Part shown: positions 20,120 through 31,108 of the stretch, one piece after another
How positions within the stretch are numbered: the stretch's first letter is position 1
How the letters are laid out: every line of letters starts with the position of its first letter
NCBI GenBank assembly: GCA_031841125.1
Contig: CM063108.1
Location: 49,002,122-49,066,121, forward strand
Direction: 5' to 3'
From: Acanthococcus lagerstroemiae
Lineage: Eukaryota; Arthropoda; Insecta; Hemiptera; Eriococcidae
DNA length: 64,000 nucleotides
Made by a program: the position numbers and the translations under genes
The notes under the pieces: generated by a model
Told to the model about the DNA's origin: nothing
The model's database searches: none
The model's input: the letters and a program-made list of their open reading frames with translations, nothing else

Positions 20120-20900
20120 ATTATACAGCTAAAATACGCGCGCCGCTAATTTAAATAATAAAGAACGCCGTCTCATCCGCGTCCCGCGGCCGGACGTACA
20201 TGTCGTTAATACGTTCATAAATTAAATCGACTGAAATTTTATTATCCCAACAATTTTCGGCTCCTCAAAGCCACCGATTTAATCGATTCGCGAATCTGCG
20301 TAATCATTTCTGTGCGCGTGGAGTGGGTCAAAATTTCAGAAAAATGAGCGAAAACTTAACATTCATCGACGTCTTGTGTAGGATGCGCGGAGTCGACCCC
20401 GTCGAAGGCTCGAAGCGGAGGCGCTCGCTCTGGAGAGATGGAGCCGGTGGAGGAAGACCTTAGAGCAGGAAGAGTCGACGAGTTGATGAGTCGGAAGAAG
20501 GAAGAACGAGTGAAAGACGACTCGCTAGCTTTCCCTTTCTGCGTGCCTCGACTCCCCCGGACCGTGTTAGCGTTGCAAATTACACCCTGTCAGAGATGGT
20601 GCTCGTCAAACGGATAACCGCTCTTTTTAATTCGGCGGTCTCATCCTCCTCTGTGTATACAGCGATTATGCGTGGTCCGTCGTCGGCCTGGCAAAGGCTT
20701 CGGTTGGCGTGTAGAAGGTTCGGCGGTGCGTCTACGTTTATAGCCCGCGGATCTACTCGTGAGGTGGGAGACGCAAAGGGCCGCGACCATTTTTAATTAT
20801 TAGATCGAACGATGCGGCCTGGCCTACGTTCTTCGGTATTCCGAATGCGCCATTCACGAAGGGTGAAATGAAATCGCCGAATCGCCTAATCACCCTGTTC
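20120..20900. other. Low-copy CpG-rich segment
   Basis: CpG-dense DNA with homeodomain-like TAAT/ATTA words (TTCATAAATTAAATCGACTG) and a purine-rich middle (20440-20520). A 66-codon frame at 20596 is not recognised. It matches none of the window's repeats. Confidence 0.35.
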
Positions 20901-21440
20901 AAAGTAATCACCGATCAGTTTTTAGTGCAGTCAAATTTGATTTGAATCCGTATAGTCAGGGCCGCCGAAAGAGTGATCGAAAAGGGAAGGAAGAAAGATT
21001 GTGCAGCTTCTCTCGGATCCTTCGCGGGAATCACGATTTTACATTCGAAGACTTAAAACTGGTTTAGACACTGTAGAAATAGGTCAGGCGATGAAAAATC
21101 TGGGCCTCCAAAAAAGTTCAGGCCTGGGGGAATCCCCTGTTTTCTCACTTCTTGTCAAGCTTGCTTGTTACCGGTATAGTTGACAGTTAGAACTCCGATG
21201 ATGCTAACTTCCAAAACTGTTGTTTCCATCGATCATCTCGTCAGAAATTATGAGGGAAAGAAGGTTCAATCAGGGGGTGAATAAAGGAAAATCCAGACAA
21301 ACTGAAAGTGGTAACCAGAAGTGCCAGAAAGAAACCATAAGCAGGGGCGGCGAAGCACATTGAAAGATGATTGACCTTTTCTCCCTTTCTTTTCTTCTCT
21401 GTTGGAAACTTAATCTTCATTAGGCTCAGAAAGATCGAGG
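20901..21440. other. Unassigned DNA
   Basis: Nothing recognisable was found on either strand. Confidence 0.4.
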
Positions 21441-21446
21441 CCAACC

Positions 21447-21692
21447 TTATTCTGCAATGATACACTGGGCCCTCTTGTGGTAACCGACGGCAAGGCTCCA
21501 TATGGGAACAGGAGGATTAGTCGGTTGGGGAAGAGGAACCACTGTTAGGCCACGACTAGCTCTAGGGGACCTACAGGGTGAAGGATCGGCACTGGAAGCT
21601 TCTGGATCTTGTGTGATTGGATGACGAGGTAACTCAGTGTTGGCTGAGTAACAGAGATCGTAATACCTCGGAATGAAGAGTCTACCCTGACT
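21447..21692 (-). other. Possible terminal coding exon, unidentified
   Basis: On the minus strand a pyrimidine-rich stretch ends ...TTCCCGTCTGCCATCAAGTCAG at 21693, a reasonable splice acceptor, and is followed by an open frame GRLFIPRYYDLCYSANTELP, a Ser/Pro-rich middle (PEASSADPSPCRSPRASRG, PLPQPTNPPVPIW) and a stop at about 21449. Upstream the other frame includes a hydrophobic run (YINSLLVLYIATYYFLLVFV) that may be intronic. The Pro/Ser-rich tail has no recognised domain. Chance is a real alternative. Confidence 0.22.
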
Positions 21693-21899
21693 TGATGGCA
21701 GACGGGAAATACACAAACACGAGTAAAAAATAATAAGTCGCTATATACAAGACAAGCAAACTATTAATATACCACGATACGGTTTTCGGGCAGTGAACAA
21801 AACGGTGCTGCTTCTTCGTTGATTCGGGACGATCAGGATACTCTGGGATGGTCAGTAACGTGGAGATGTCGACGATACTCGGCGTACTCGACACGTGAT

Positions 21900-22435
21900 C
21901 CGGGAGAAGTTAATTGTCGCGAATTCGAAAGTTGTAAGTACCGATTTCGAGGAGCGCGCAGTTAGGAATGCGACACTTTCCTAAGAACGTATACGACACG
22001 AACTTTTCACTAGCACCAAAAACAAGGCAAATTTGACTCAAATTCTTAAAGACTCTGGTTAATCCCGTTAAGGCACCAATCTCCTGACTTGCTTAGTCTA
22101 CGTCCCAGAACCGAGTCCTCGCTGCCGCATTTTCTCGAATGGTCAACGATGAGTTTTCCTCCTCTCTTGTTAGGACAAGGAAGTCACAGAAAAGTGGACA
22201 AGTCGATTAAATCGAAAAAGAGCGGTAGGTGTAGTGTTATCAGGAATGGACAGGTGAGAACAGGAATCAACGGGTTTATGAGAAGTGAGAGAAAGAAACT
22301 CGTTTGCAAATCTATCGAATTACTCGATATCAATGCCTTGGCCATTCGGAAAGAGCGAAGCTGGGATACCACACTCTTTAATATAAGCAGATAAGAAGGG
22401 AACTAAGCAGGATCTTGAAGTAGTAGTATCTTGTT
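21900..22435. other. Unassigned DNA
   Basis: Two opposite open frames at 22089-22394 are unrecognised; one is a shadow of the other. No element ends are seen. Confidence 0.4.
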
Positions 22436-22439
22436 ACTT

Positions 22440-22680
22440 GGAGAGTAAGAACATCCGCTGGAAAGCAAGCTGAACTTTCTCGAAAATGCAGTCGTGTTAT
22501 TAGCACCCTTTGCCTTCTACTCACCTTAGCTTGATGGGAAATGGACGTCCAGCTTGTGCTATTGGCCACATACCATTTGTTGCGAATGAACTCTCTCTCC
22601 TTTCTTGACACAAGGGAGAGGAAATAATATTACTGCCCCCTCATCCTTCCTAGGTGAGAGGACAAATGCAGCCCTATCGA
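22440..22680. repeat. Dispersed repeat, copy 1
   Basis: GCTGGAAAGCAAGCTGAACT...AATGCAGTCGTG (22456-22500) matches 26925-26975; ATGGACGTCCAGCTTGTGCT ATTGGCCACATACCATTTG (22540-22580) and the following AATGAACTCT and GAGGACAAATG match 28210-28345. Two parts that lie together here are 1.3 kb apart at the other site. Confidence 0.65.
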
Positions 22681-23065
22681 AATTGTTTGTTTTTTGCTTC
22701 GCTGAATCCGAAGAAACTATCAAATGGAGATCTTTGAGCCATGTTGGCTTAGATTCCACAATCGCAATTTCATCCTTCAAATTAGCGAAATTGGCTTGGA
22801 TTGAAGAATTGCAAAAAGTATTGAAATGAAGACTTTTTGTGTTATGGATTTGTAGTGTGGCAACAGATTTTTAACAGATCCTGAACTGAAATTTCATTTT
22901 GGTGAGGATGCAAAACCGAGTCAACTGGGAAATCAAAGGGTCAGAATGGAAATATTTAGGGTCATTTAGATCGAATATCCCACCGAAGGGCCAGAATCTA
23001 AAGTTTGCAGTGAAAAATTATATTTTATCTTGAAATTTAACATTAATCAGAAACCTATGTCAAAG
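22681..23065. other. Unassigned DNA
   Basis: A 74-codon frame at 22605-22829 runs out of the dispersed repeat and is not recognised. Confidence 0.4.
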
Positions 23066-23069
23066 GGGC

Positions 23070-23250
23070 AGAGGACCTATGGAGCAACATTTCGGCAATC
23101 GTAGTATGGAAAAGAAGGAGGGGTAAACAAATCACGCGATGGAAGAACGACATAAATAAATTTAAAAACATACAAACAATAGCAAAACAGAGAGAAGAGT
23201 GGTTGCCCGTTACGGGCCCGGGAACTAATGGGCCCTACTTTGAGGCTACT
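23070..23250 (+). pseudogene. C-terminal LINE ORF2 fragment
   Basis: The plus strand reads RRGKQITRWKNDINKFKNIQ then TIAKQREEWLP. The 'GRQ-tRW-DDI-k-ag--W---A--R--W' pattern is the usual C-terminal end of ORF2 in RTE/CR1-like LINEs. It lacks the catalytic domain and is only about 50 codons long. Confidence 0.6.
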
Positions 23251-23690
23251 CATTATTGAAAATAGTTTCCTATAAAGGTGTAGGAACGTCCTTTGTCGAG
23301 GTCATCAATGCGGGACCGTTAAGGGACGGTCGTTTACGTGGGCTATTGCCCCCATGGGTGGCCCGTATCCTCCACTCAGAATCACCGGTTAGCTGGGGCG
23401 TTTCTACTGAGGTCTCGCTGCAGCAACCAACTAGTTCTTAGCGCCCCTACAGTTCCAAGCGATTGCTCAGCCGGAACAGGGCCTAGCGTGAGTGGAGGGG
23501 TAAGGTACCACAGAATCTCCAGTCTCGTACTCACCGCTTAACAGACAACATCAGTACTGATAGGAACAGGTATGTACAATCAGAAAGAAGTGAGTTCAAT
23601 ATACAAGATACAACGTCAATGCGACCTAATATGTCCCTATCTCTAACATACATTATCAGCGAGTATTTGGGAGAGACGCCACAAAAGGTA
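23251..23690. other. Unassigned, moderately GC-rich DNA
   Basis: It may be the 3' UTR of the preceding LINE fragment (GGGCCCTACTTTGAGGCTAC onward), but no tail is visible and no gene is seen. Confidence 0.35.
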
Positions 23691-23694
23691 TTCA

Positions 23695-24215
23695 GATTCA
23701 GATGTCAAAGGAGCACATCCTTCTTGATGATGATATTAAATATTCCTTAGTCTCTCGATCAGTTGGTTGTATCGTTCCAGACCTTCTCCTGTGCTAATCT
23801 TATCATTTCTGAGAAGGATTTGTACACTTCGTATCCTTCGTTATGTGATCTTCATAGCTCATTCATTGCCTTTCTTTCCAGTGCTTTCCTATTCCTCTAG
23901 CAGTAATAACTGTATCCCTGGATGTCTTATATTATGACCTATCATTTTAACTCTTTCACTTTTTCAATTTTGTCTATTCATTCTGGTCAGACTGTGAACT
24001 CTGGTCAAAGTCAGTCTTCCGCCTAATGGTATCCGGTTTTGAACGATTTATCTTGTAAATTTGGATAACTCATTAATAGTTATTTTGATTTTCCACATTT
24101 TCCTGTAACACCACATTTCAAAATGTTCTATTATTTTTCTTTCTTGTGCTCCTAATGTCCAGATCTCACATCCATACAATGTTATACTTCAAATATACGT
24201 TCAGAAAAATCTCAG
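23695..24215 (-). pseudogene. RTE-like LINE, 3' end of ORF2 (antisense)
   Basis: The minus strand encodes NVYLKYNIVWMCEIWTLGAQ ERKIIEHFEMWCYRKMWKIK, then MIGHNIRHPG and finally a piece reading RLAQEKVWNDTTN-like before a TATCATCATCA tail (23730-23745). This is the C-terminal region typical of the LINE family whose copies are often annotated 'craniofacial development protein 2-like' in insects. The same 3' tail (ATATCATCATCATCATCC) ends the element at 26420. Several stops; inactive. Confidence 0.75.
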
Positions 24216-24759
24216 TCTTAGGAAACTTAAAATGGTCAAAATTAACTTTACCTGCTAAAGCGGTAAAACATTTTAATTATGTTTTTAGTCGCTGATTTTT
24301 AGTCACTGCGTATAATTTTTGATGCGCACTTTCTCTTACATTCTCCGAATCCAAAACTCGCTTCACAATTTTCACAATTTCTTATTCTAAATGAAAAAAA
24401 TTCTGTTCACGTACACGGTCAGAAAACTAGTGAGTGACAAGAGCGAAAACTTGAAATTTTTCTGCCTTCACTTCACAGTAAGTCGGAAGACTATTTCAGA
24501 TTGGTAAAATTGAGTCTACCTGAAAAAATAGAGGAATCGACCTTTCAAAAGTAATGCTCTTCATTGAGGAATTCGAATGTTATTGCATCACGTTGTTATT
24601 CGAACTCAGATTGAGACCTTTTGATCCAAATTTTAAAAGAAAAAATCCCGTTATGTTCACAATTGTTCGATTTTATGTATAATGCACACGTAATGTATCT
24701 TCTGAGAAAAATAAATTGAAATTGAAATTTTGAGTTCATCTTCCACAAACTTATGGAAC
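24216..24759. other. Unassigned AT-rich DNA
   Basis: Nothing recognisable was found on either strand. Confidence 0.4.
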
Positions 24760-24767
24760 GCTTGGTG

Positions 24768-24997
24768 CAGGGACATACTGATAGGGGTAGGGGCAGGGGG
24801 CAACTTACATCCCTGTAGGGATTTTTTACTCAGCAGTTGGGAAAATTTACCATTTCAGTCAGGCGGAGTTGGGAAAATCGAACAAGTCAAAGTTTTTTTT
24901 TTTTTTTGCTTTGATACTTGGGAATTTTGAGCTGAGTCAGTTGGGATTTTCACTTATCCCCCCCCCCCCCGAGGAAATACTTTTAGGTACGTCTTTG
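24768..24997. mobile_element. hAT-type MITE, family A, copy 1
   Basis: The element starts CAGGGACATACTGATAG and ends TAGGTACGTCTTTG, and is bounded by a perfect 8-bp direct repeat GCTTGGTG (24760-24767 and 24998-25005), the hallmark of hAT insertion. Inside lie CAGTTGGGAAAAT, a long T tract and a long C tract, in the same order as in 38374-38624. No transposase frame. Confidence 0.9.
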
Positions 24998-25005
24998 GCT
25001 TGGTG

Positions 25006-25790
25006 TAAACTGAAATTTACGAGAAGAAGGTGAGTAAACTGCTTTAAAGAAAACCAAATGATTAGGTACTGGTTGAATAACAGAAAATTAAAATTATCGA
25101 AATTTCAAATGTAGAAGATTCAAAAAGGTAACAAGGTGTTTCTGTGGTCGCTGATTTTGAAAATTGCATTCATCTTCTTAACCTGTCTCTATTTGAGGCG
25201 TCAAAATTTCAGAAAATGTTGTACTCCTTGTAGTGAAGTTTTAACATTAGAAGTTCAAATCGAAGTCGGATCAAATAATTGATGCAATAATCAAAATAGT
25301 AAGCGACTAAGATAATTCCTGTTTCGATAGTTTACGATTTTTTCTTGGTCAGTTTAATTTTTTTCTACATTGAGTTGTACCTGCATGCTATCTAGTATGA
25401 AAAACCTCGAATTTTTTCCTGCAATTATATGTAATTTTATTTCACAGAAGCCTTCATAACGACATTTATAGATGAATTATGTAAAAACTGTGAAATCGTT
25501 ATTTTCGTCGGGGACCTCGTATTTTAGAGGCCCAAGTTAGGTCCAGATAAGAAATTTTATGGAATGTTCGAGACGAGGAAAAAGAAAACCTATTTCAACA
25601 GCGTTCTTAATTTTTTGGTCGAACCAGTTTTATCCATCATAATTTCTCTGTTGACCTGTTATCTGGCGGAGAGGGGGAGAAGATACAAGTTTTCTTTGAA
25701 AATATTTATACTTTACTTGAAACAAACTTCCAATGATGAGCTCTGATAATTTGCTCGATTTGTCAGGTAAACAACCTTCTCTCAAAGGGT
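25006..25790. other. Unassigned AT-rich DNA
   Basis: Some phrases (GTCGGATCAAATAATTGATG) loosely recall the 140-bp repeat. The 60-codon frame at 25564-25746 is not recognised. Confidence 0.4.
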
Positions 25791-25794
25791 GAAA

Positions 25795-26420
25795 TTTTTG
25801 TTTTCCTATCCTTTGTATATGCTACCCTAGCGTGGTGAGGGAACTTAAGAGAAGAACGAAAGGCACATAGGAGAAGGACAACTCGGACAGATGAAGCCTG
25901 ATGAGAGCAAGGAAAAACTACATCAGTATTCTTCCCTGGAGATGCATTTCCACCACCACAATTATGATGGCCACTCACAAAAAGTAAATAATAATTCCGG
26001 ACGTAAAAAGTCTCTCATTCGGTTGTCCAGGCGGGGACTACCTAGTGTGAAAATATCAGAATGGAGAATAGGGACATGGAATGTAAGGACACTGAATGAG
26101 GTAGGCAAATTAGAAATCTTAAAGAAAGAGGTGAAAATATTCAATTTAGATTATAATAGGAATTGGTAAAGTTAGATGGCCAGAAAAAAATGATTTTGGG
26201 ACAGGGGAGTATACTCGTAGAATGATTAATACAGCAGCGAAAAGAGTGCAATAATAATTCTCGACATGAAAAGTCTCCCATTCGGATATCCGGGCGAAGA
26301 CTATCTTGTGAGAAACTATCATAACTAAGAATAGGGACACGGGAAGAGGTTAGCACAAGAGAGGAAAGTGAAGAGACGCAACCTACTAGTTGAGAGGCTA
26401 GTGAATCCTATATCATCATC
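25795..26420 (+). mobile_element. RTE-like LINE with large internal deletion, both ends kept
   Basis: The 5' end reads CTACCCTAGCGTGGTGAGGG AACTTAAGAG; an open frame 25891-26169 then reaches WRIGTWNVRTLNEVGKLEIL, the start of the AP-type endonuclease, and EVRWPENDFGTGEY-like residues follow in another frame. After about 26330 the sequence jumps to the ORF2 C terminus (RLAQERKVKRRNLLVERLVN) and ends with an ATCATCATCATC tail. Most of endonuclease and all of RT are missing. Loss of the middle with both ends kept differs from ordinary 5' truncation. Confidence 0.7.
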
Positions 26421-26424
26421 ATCA

Positions 26425-26520
26425 TCCAAATCAAAGGTGGATCGAAAATCTTATTAGATATTCTGTCAGTGACCCAAGAAACCACTATATTTCGATAATT
26501 GGTTGTTTAATGTGTTCACA
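26425..26520 (+). repeat. Single unit of the ~140-bp repeat
   Basis: GGATCGAAAATCTTATTAGA TATTCTGTCAGTGACCCAAG followed by ATATTTCGATAATTGG matches the unit at 19070-19135 in the same orientation. Confidence 0.55.
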
Positions 26521-27425
26521 TATGTTTATATTTCACATTTCTGTGCTGATAAACTCTACCTTTCCCTCTCCCCTCATTGGTAAGGGAAAGAATTGTTTAA
26601 CCCCGCAAGAAACAAAACCTTAGCACTTCCGAATTCAAGATACTTTTTTTCCCCACAACGTGTTGTCAGACAATAAAATCATGTCCGTTTTAAATGAAGG
26701 AAGGGATCAAAATGGAATAATTGAGTTTGAAGAAACTTTGGGAAGCCGGGGAGTATAATCCAGTTTTGATACTCATATTACTACTGAAATCAGAAGTGGA
26801 AAGAGTCTGCGCAAGGTCAAGATAATTCATATTAAAAACAAATATTATACATATTGTATGCCCAATTTTTATGCAACCCACAGACATGGAATTTAGATCG
26901 ACAATATTGTATGCTGAAAGCTGGAAAGCAAGTTCATCCTCCTCAACATTGCAGTCATGAAACTAGCATCTTTGCCTTCGGGAGTCAGTGTTCTCAGATG
27001 AAACTTTCAAAAATGTTCCACTAAGAGGAAAAATAAATTGTGTCATACTTTTGAAGAATGAACCGCATTCAAAAATCATTGAGTGTACTAATTTTATTTT
27101 GCCAAAAAGCTTAAAATTCGTAAATATCGTTCAAAAGCCTTTTGCTATGTTCAGTTTTCGGTTTGTTATTTTATTCCATGTTTTATCATTATTTTTGAGC
27201 CTCCAAACCATGCTATTACTAGCGCTCTTAGCGCCCATTATATTAAATTTATATTTCTTTCAATCTCATCTCTCATGACTAAGTTTATAGGTCTGTTTGC
27301 ACGCTTTCGGTTTACTGAATAATCCAGTTTTATGAATTCTAAGGACTGAAAAAACTCTGGAAATTTATTTGTAAGTTTTTTGATGCGTGCAAACAGTTTT
27401 CTGACATTTCTGGATAAACTCATAA
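26521..27425. other. Mostly unassigned; contains dispersed-repeat piece
   Basis: 26910-26995 (GCTGGAAAGCAAGTTCATCC...GCAGTCATGAAACTAGCATC) matches 22456-22520. The rest has no recognised content; the 96-codon frame at 26988 is AT-rich and unidentified. Confidence 0.5.
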
Positions 27426-27655
27426 GGATGCTGTTAAACAAAAAGGACTCAAGCGACAAAATCTGTTTTTTGAGAAAACGTAGCCCGTCTTGCAGACATA
27501 GCGTTTACTGTGATAAGTTTTCCTCAACGTGGGTACACATTTTTGAATCGGGGGCCCAATTTAGAAAACTTCTACTTTTTACGCTCTTTCCAACGATACG
27601 AATAACTCATTTTGTCAAAAAATGTCGCTTGAGTCCTTTTTGCTCAACAGCGTCC
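27426..27655. mobile_element. Inverted-repeat element, TIR about 35 bp
   Basis: GGATGCTGTTAAACAAAAAG GACTCAAGCGACA at the left is repeated inverted at the right (TGTCGCTTGAGTCCTTTTTG CTCAACAGCGTCC). The arms differ at a few positions and enclose about 160 bp of unique DNA. The 151-codon frame across it is probably not a gene. No target duplication could be read, so the superfamily is unknown. Confidence 0.65.
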
Positions 27656-28205
27656 AAGTTGAAATATACGATACGAGGTTCGCTAGTGTCCGAACTCCAT
27701 AGTTTTGTTGTTGATTTCACGGAAAATGTGTATTTAGAAGAGGAAAATACAGCATTAGACAAAGCCGGAGTCAGGTGGAGTGATGCTGAAACGAAGCTTA
27801 CAGATAGCATACTAATGAATTTTCTAGTTATTTGAAAAACAGCCTTAAAACTCAGAATTGAAGGCCCCTTTTGAAAAATATATTCGGATCCATTTTGCGT
27901 AACGAAATCTAACTAGGCTTTGTAACCGTAAAAAGAACATGAAATTCCGGAGTGAATAGAGGGTACTTTACATCAGACGCAGCTTTCAGTCATTGGAAAC
28001 TTGTTTTTTTTTTTCTCTCAACTTTTAGAATATACCGAAATAAAACCAACAACATTACAATCAGTGTTACAAGGTATCATAACTTTCCATTCAAAAATCT
28101 TTCGGAGCAAATTGAGTCCAAAAACTTGAAATTGTACCACAATTATACCACATATTGCAAATGTACCATAAATTATTGTACGACTAAAAGTAAAATGTAC
28201 CATAA
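27656..28205. other. Unassigned AT-rich DNA
   Basis: No gene or element ends; includes several GTACCATAA-like words at 28135-28205. Confidence 0.4.
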
Positions 28206-28350
28206 CTGATGGGCGTCCAGTGTGGTTTGTTGGTCACATACCATTTGATGTTAAATGAACTCTTACTCCTGTGCTGAACCGGAGCAGGGGGAAGTAATAT
28301 TGTTTTCTCCCCTCACCTTCACAAGCTGGAGGACAAGTGTCTCCCTGCCT
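28206..28350. repeat. Dispersed repeat, copy 2
   Basis: TGGGCGTCCAGTGTGGTTTG TTGGTCACATACCATTTG, then AATGAACTCT and GGAGGACAAGTG, match 22536-22680 in the same orientation and order. Confidence 0.65.
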
Positions 28351-28479
28351 TCCGGCAGCGGCGTCTTCGGCTGTAACTGAAGAATAGTATCGCGGAGATT
28401 CAAAATCGAGCTATTGTGGGAAGTTCTTAAAGCGCATACGGATGTATCCATGTGCAGCACTTAGCACCTTCGTACGAAA

Positions 28480-29000
28480 AGCCGTCTGATCGTTATCGAT
28501 TGCCACGAGAAAAAGGTGAGAACTGAGGACACCTCCGCAGTATCGTAATGCGTGTAGACAGGGACGATAGATAGCACTCGTCAAGAAGGTAGATTAGGAC
28601 CGTCGACTCAAGTCATTTCATTATAAAAATTTAATTTGCCTATAGGACAGTAATACGCGTTGTCGTAAACTCTCGCACCACGCCTCGACATCCAATCGTA
28701 AATTCTCTCGGTTACCTTAAAGCGACGAGTTGCGCGAAGAAAAACGGAAATTAATTAAGAGCATCGTTAAACGCTCTGGCTCGCTTATCGAAGTGCATGC
28801 TTGTATTTTAATTGTACATTTTACGACGCTTTTGGATCGAGCAAACTGTGTAGTATATGGCTCGGAATACAATGGACGTGGGGACACGACAGCTTCATGT
28901 ATGGGCGGGCGTGAATTCACCGATGGTAGCCTCCTAACGAGCTCGATGAAGATGGAACACCCTACCTTTTAGAACTATACCGATCGGTGAGAAACTGCGG
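28480..29000. other. Low-copy CpG-rich segment
   Basis: CpG-dense unique sequence with AATTAATTAAG and ATTTTAATTG words. Opposed frames at 28717-28972 are not recognised. Confidence 0.35.
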
Positions 29001-30590
29001 ACTTTTCCTTCATCAAGTGCTGCTGGTGGGAGGAAATAATGGCGTAAAAACAGAAATTATGAAATCAGTCGCCGATCGCCTCAGGGGAAAGGGCTTTCTT
29101 ATTTTTAAGAAACCAGAAATTGTTTATACCCTACCACCGTAGCCATTTTCTCTGCTTTTACCACAACACATTGGGCAAAAATTGCTAAAAATGGTAACAC
29201 CCCCCCCCCATTCAGTCCTGGATCCGCCATTGTATGAAATATCTTGCAATTAAAAGGCGAATGGAATGAGCGGTGGTTGAATTCTAATAGTCGGGCGTTG
29301 GTTTAGAAGGGCGGAATGACATGTTGTCACTCTATTATGAGTAATATTTCAATCCAATGAAACAGTTTTGAGAGGGAAACCCTTCTCAATTGTCTCGCAA
29401 AAATATGTTGTTTCGTGTGCCCGACTGTATATAAAATGTGAAATTAAGGTCATTACGCTTTCGTCAATGGGCTGTAAACTCTTCTACGTATGAGGGAGCT
29501 TAACACTATCGAAATATTCTCGGGAGTATACCTGTGTCATTTGTTATAACTACGAAAAAATAAAATAATGAAGTTTAACTGATTCCGTACTGGCGAAATA
29601 TGAAGTTTGCTGAATAGAGAAATGCTACAGAGAGATTTTGGCACCTTGGTCCATTTTCTCTTGGAGAAAGTTCCGCCTGGTAGCCAGATTCTGAGTATAT
29701 AGTCAGAGACAGTGGGACAAAGAAAGATAGAGAAAGAGAGAAAATAGTAGATACAGATATGCGAACGGGAACACTAATAAACAAAAAGAGTCACTCGTGG
29801 ATTGAAAATGCTCGAGTATAATCTTTTCCGAGCATATTCTTAGAACTTTCTGAGAGTGTTCTTTAGCATTCTGAGTACTTTCTGATTCTCTTTTTTGGAA
29901 TTTGCAGATTAACAGTCTCCCACAAAAATGCAGATGAAAACGCTTGAATATTTTGAGCATCAGGTGCAAGTAGGAGGGAGGGGGGCTTGAAGGTGTTACG
30001 CCAACCACCTCCGGTTTACTAAAAGACCCCCAAAAACCTGAAAAATTGTATAAATGGAAGGATTTCCCGCATTATTTTGATAATTGTCTGCCTCCTATGG
30101 ACCCCCTCCCCTCGGCTACTAACACTCGATTTTCTTGGATATGCTTGATTGGAGAATGTTCTTTGAAATTGTTTGTGACTTCTCGAAATCTTCTATCCAA
30201 AAATATTCTCAAAAAACCTCACCGAAAATGAGTAACTAAATAAAATACGAGAAAAGTCTGAAATATGTTGAGAGAAATCTGAATTCACATATCTGGGTGG
30301 CGCCTTTGGTTTTCGTGATCCTCTTTTTATTCGACGAGGCTGTTAAAATATGGAACACTAGTGTACTTCTGAATTTTGAAATCATTGTGCGATACAACAT
30401 AATTTTCCCCTTCCGTTCTTCAAAGCAGGCAACCATACATGTTTTGATGCATTCATCAGGAGCTATCATCTCGGCAAAAGTTATTCCAGTTATGCTGGAA
30501 TATCCTGTATACCGTATATACCTATATGACCTGGATCGTGTCAATATTATTTTATATTTTTATTTTATTGCAAAAATTTTCGATATCTTC
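29001..30590. other. Unassigned DNA
   Basis: No gene is recognised. A C run lies near 29203-29211. The frames at 30236-30544 and 30297-30731 are largely opposite-strand shadows. Confidence 0.45.
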
Positions 30591-30597
30591 CATTTTA

Positions 30598-31108
30598 CAA
30601 TGAAAGTGGAAAAGTGCATTGTGTGTGGTTCGAAAGTTGGACCTCTGTTTCGATTTCCGACACTGTTACCTAAACGTCAAGAATGGGTAAATGCCATCAA
30701 TGTTCGGTTAGCCCCCCTAGTAGTCTCCTGATCAAGATTAAAAATAGAGGTGGACTGATATTTCCATCGCGTGACGTTCTTCAGATATGTTCAACTGTTG
30801 AGAAGTTGTTTCGGCAAAATCTGAATATGTTACACGAATGTAAATTTCCACTTCGTATATCAACACTTGTTTTTCGAAGAATTGGTCAGTCTGCATTCCA
30901 GTCATCAGAGATGGACGCTTATGTCAAATCTCAGGCTATTCTGGATGACCACCGAAATGAACTGATACAAATTATAATAAAATTATACTTCAAGATTCGT
31001 ATGAAATATGAAGGAAAAGTATTGGCCCAGCCAAAATATTACATTCGCCGAACCATGCACAAACTTATTCATTTTAAAGAGTCTTTGTCAAAGAAATATG
31101 TAAAATAA
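30598..31108 (+). pseudogene. P-type transposase remnant: THAP domain joined to C terminus
   Basis: From ATG at 30600 the frame reads MKVEKCIVCGSKVGPLFRFP, with EWVNAI further on: the first half of a THAP zinc-finger (C-x2-C, later Trp). The second C-x2-H pair is missing. At about 30715 the match jumps, one frame over, to LLIKIKNRGGLIFPSRDVLQ ICSTVEKLFR, and on to MKYEGKVLAQPKYYIRRTMH KLIHFKESLSKKYV*, the C-terminal block found in P-element-like THAP transposase proteins of insects. The RNase H-like catalytic core is absent, so this is an internally deleted derivative, as in non-autonomous P elements. Terminal inverted repeats were not found by eye. Confidence 0.7.

Noticed and set aside
27380..27835. 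151-codon plus-strand ORF
   Set aside because: It spans the inverted-repeat element 27426-27655; the translated TIR explains part of it and no domain is seen.
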